Source: Spinacia oleracea
Taxonomy: Eukaryota; Streptophyta; Magnoliopsida; Caryophyllales; Amaranthaceae
Length of the DNA stretch: 64,000 nucleotides
Direction: 5' to 3'
NCBI RefSeq assembly: GCF_020520425.1
Contig: NC_079491.1
Location: 25,349,449-25,413,448, forward strand
Below are positions 59,016 through 64,000 of the stretch, piece after piece. Each line of letters starts with the position of its first letter. Positions within the stretch are counted from its first letter, which is position 1. The notes beneath the pieces were generated by a model, which was given only the letters and a program-made list of their open reading frames with translations, had not been told where the DNA came from and ran no database searches. The position numbers and the translations under genes are program-made.

Positions 59016-61490
59016 TTATCTTTTGTAACTTCAACCTCTACTTTTGCCAAACACTCATACTATCAACCACCACCTTCACATCTAACCTATACCCTCTACT
59101 AATTGACAGCTACCCGCTACTCAACCACTAAAAATTACCCGCTACCGCTAATTTAGCCGAACAACGCCTAAACGATTTTTTCACACTACGTAGTTCATTA
59201 TTTTGCTCTCCAATGAGTAAGCTACCGCTAACATAATAACCCTTACATACACCCACTATAAAACATAGTATAATGAAATACTTGTACTCGAAATAAATAA
59301 ATAAGTTTGGTTTTATTTGAACCTTTTCGAGATGCCAATGCATGATCAGAAATTGAAGATCTGAAGATGACGACATAATATCGTTAAAAGTGGAGCAAGA
59401 AACATGCAATTGTGGGGCTATACAAGTATTTAACGGAAGAATCAACCTTTGAATGACTTCATAATGTTCTCATGGGACAAATACTACTTACCTAGCTAAG
59501 GTGGCTTGCACATTTTAATCTCTTCAATCATTTTCTCATTATATTATTAAACTCAAAGTATTTTCGTTTTAGTTAAAACATTGGAATTAACGTGTTGATT
59601 GTTTTGAAGATTTTTTACAACATGAACAGTCAAACATGTAAAAATATTACATGTTACATTTATGTTTGGTTAGCAATTACATAGACCAATTAAAATGAGC
59701 AAACTAGACAAAAGGCGAGAAAAAATACATATGGAGATGACTTGTATTTTTTTCGACATCGAACTTTTATATAATAAGAGATTTATGAATAAGTTCAAAA
59801 AAAACTATGAAAATCAATGATTGGCCGGGATAAGTTATAAAGTTTTGCTAGTAATGTCCACTTTGATCTAGAGAAGAGGAGCACATATCCAAAACACTAT
59901 TAGCAAATCTCAATAAAAGACTAACTAATAGTTATGCTTGTTCATTGTTATGGCCTAAATATTTTTCTCCTGAAAGCAGTCACTCGACTTTAAGGTTCTA
60001 AGGAAACATTCCTATGAACCACACCAAATATTACTCGGTATATGGTGAATTTTATTAACTTACTTTTATAAGGAGAAAGATCTTATTAAACCCGCATTTC
60101 TCAGAAATCAATCTATCCAGTTACGCAGGTCAATACTTAAAATAAGGAGAAAAAGATAAGACTCACAAGTACAAGCATACGACGAGTCTCAAACTTTTTA
60201 CACCCAAGTCATAGGTTATTGCTTGGAGAATACAACAAAATACATCATTTGATATTTTTAGTTTGTATGTGGACCTTTTCTCACATTATAGTAGTAGTTG
60301 ATTGGTCATCCTCAAAGACTTTACTATAAACCACTTTGAGACGATACATAACATAACATATTTCTCTTTCTCTCTCCTCTTTGCTTTAGTCTTATATAGC
60401 TACATTTTTATGTAACATATATAGTTTGCTCAACAAATAATAATATGAACTACCCAGCACCAATGTTAGTGTGTGTAGTTTGTAGAAGAAGCCTCTTAGT
60501 GTACTCAGAGCTTGCTCAAGTTTTATATGATCTGCTCTCAGTTTTCTCGTCTGCCCTTCTTCACCTTTCGACGTTGTCCAGACGATCTCCGGCTTATCAT
60601 TCATCTATTACTACTGTAAGGTTTTCCGGGACATCCGATTTAATGGCTGTCTAATTAGTCTACTTTTTAATTCATTTTTTATAATTTTCAGATTTCATTT
60701 CTTTGTATTTTTTGTTGTTCTAGTGTTGGAATAGAATAATTAATTGTGTTGTTTATGAATAATCTCATGGTTTATGATTTATGAATAATGAACAAGATTT
60801 ACATTTGATTATAATTTATTATTTTTTTTTTTTTTGATATAGGCTTAACGTACCTAATTTAAAATTTTACCCACCTACAAATCTAAAACAACACTAAAGT
60901 CTTTAAAGACCATTACATTTAATCATATATATATTCGATGATTATTTTTTTATGTAAACAAATCCATTTAATTAAAATAATAGGGGTCTTAGCTTAAATC
61001 AACATCTTATATGACCTCAGGAAAAAAAACATCGCATAAGTATCAATAGGCGTACTAAATTTAAAAGAAGAAAACGAATTAGAGAAAGAAATACAGTTCA
61101 AGATAAACTCATTATTTCCAGGTGAGAATATGGAGTGCAACCGCTTTTTTAAAGAGCCACATTGACAATATAAATTACAAATGAGGGAAACCGGGAGTGA
61201 AAATTCAAAACTTACCTATCAATCGTACACAAACCCTGCTCTTATCAATAGGCCAAAACCTTATTGGCTAGTGGCCTAGTGCAACCGATTTTTATAAACT
61301 AATTTGAGAGTCGCAGACAAACTTTTAGGAAAATAGTTCAATCCATTGAAATCATTACGGATGTCTAATATTTTTAGACATCTGATTAAATAAGTGCTTT
61401 TTAGCTTAGCTAAGTTTAAATCAAAACATGCCGGATCAAATAAGTTCAATTCAACTAAATTAGGATTCATTCCGTATTATAAAACATTAC
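59016..61490. other. No gene supported
   Basis: AT-rich spacer. A 69-codon frame at 60445-60654 follows a TATA-like TATATAG (60395) but ends without domain signal, and the opposite strand is also open; I do not call it a gene. Confidence 0.4.
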
Positions 61491-61494
61491 CCAA

Positions 61495-61723
61495 ACACCT
61501 CGTTCGATATCACTTTTAGTTTCCAGTTTTTGGTTTTTTTGTTATAAAAGTCCTATGATTTAGATTGAATCATGAACTAAAAAATAGTCATATTTATAGC
61601 AATCATGTAAATTTTGTAAACTGACAACAAAAAAACTGAAAACTACTTTTTGTGGTTTTCATAATTTGGTTTTTAGTTTTGTAAAAAACAGAAAACTGAA
61701 AACAAAAAACAATACCATGTGCG
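61495..61723. mobile_element. MITE, copy 2 of the family at 37466
   Basis: Matches the 37466-37691 element through CGTTCGATATCAC, ATGAACTAAAAAATAGTCAT and the AAAACAAAAAAC right part. The terminal sequences are more degraded than in copy 1. Confidence 0.7.
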
Positions 61724-62290
61724 TAGTAGGCAAGACTCAAAATAGTCTTGAGGTAAATAAAATTTACGGAGGTCGTATAAAAAAAGAGAGTGAAATTTTT
61801 TAACAAGTAAAATCAATTTGAGGAGCATCATGTAAATTGAGCATGAGATTCTTTAGAATGAAGTTAAAATAAATGAGCTACACATTGTTAAAATAAAAAT
61901 TTGAGAGTCCTTATGATCCAAAATGTACTTGTATTTGCAACGAAAAAACTTAAGGGATTGCGACTTGAATGCAATGAACTTTACATATGGAATAAAAGTA
62001 CAGAAAATTTGGATATTGAAATAAAAATCAGGGTAAAAAAGAAAGGAGAAGTGCAAGATTTTCACTTGAATTAAAGCAGAAGCTATGTGATTTGAGTAAC
62101 AGAGGTAGAGAGACAACGAGGTGTTGACTCATCATCGATCATAGATCATTCTACAGAAGAAGAGAATTCCAAGCACTAATTGGGTTCTTCAACTTTTTAC
62201 TATCAAGAAGCAAGCAATAGATACAACACTTAACTAAATGCAATTAAATTTACATATCATTACTTTTCACCAACATCAAATTAAACGCCT

Positions 62291-64000
<1,710 letters not shown>

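Noticed and set aside
60392..60654. Small gene on either strand
   Set aside because: Both strands are open over the same interval, and neither product has a recognisable motif or splice support.

Overview
This window is nuclear DNA from a flowering plant. The evidence is intron-rich genes with GT-AG splice sites and plant-type protein families (RAPTOR, a PYD4/AGT3-type aminotransferase), surrounded by nested LINE, Ty1/copia, Ty3-like, Helitron, Mutator-like, PIF/Harbinger, MITE and SINE insertions. The copia LTR is packed with CGGAAACGGAAATATT-like units, a pattern I associate with Amaranthaceae such as spinach. The family-level placement is an inference; no organism can be proven from the sequence alone.

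Layout. (1) 1-6264: the 5' part of a small minus-strand gene of unknown function. Four exons are visible, and the 3' end is apparently left of the window. Its roughly 4 kb third intron holds a 5'-truncated LINE, itself split by a 712-bp Tourist/Harbinger-like MITE. A second LINE relic lies at 50-1105. (2) 6470-16531: layered DNA transposons. A ~2.4-kb palindromic (foldback) element carries a 671-bp Helitron in one arm and a 4.93-kb Helitron in the other, and the larger Helitron contains a 1.47-kb solo LTR. (3) 16540-19460: a hexokinase first-exon fragment, a broken FAR1/MULE transposase, and an inverted scrap of the copia LTR. (4) 19924-37212: one 5'-truncated LINE with 15-bp target-site duplications, split by a 10.5-kb copia element (LTRs differing at about six positions) and a 2.96-kb solo LTR. 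(5) 38538-54048: an intact plus-strand RAPTOR gene, 23 coding exons and 1366 codons, whose splice junctions I traced in phase throughout. (6) 55170-59015: MITEs, a dead PIF/Harbinger transposase, and a Mutator-type palindromic MITE with a SINE inserted one base beyond its end. (7) 62291-64000: the last five coding exons of a minus-strand aminotransferase gene.

Only three host genes are supported: the small unknown gene, RAPTOR and the aminotransferase. RAPTOR is the substrate-recruiting scaffold of TORC1, and the aminotransferase acts in beta-alanine/glyoxylate metabolism; they are neighbours, not an operon. I found no previously undescribed biochemical system. The most unusual content is the insertion record: several elements have target sites that can be reconstructed exactly, either because the empty site restores a LINE reading frame or because the opposite arm of a palindrome supplies the uninterrupted sequence.
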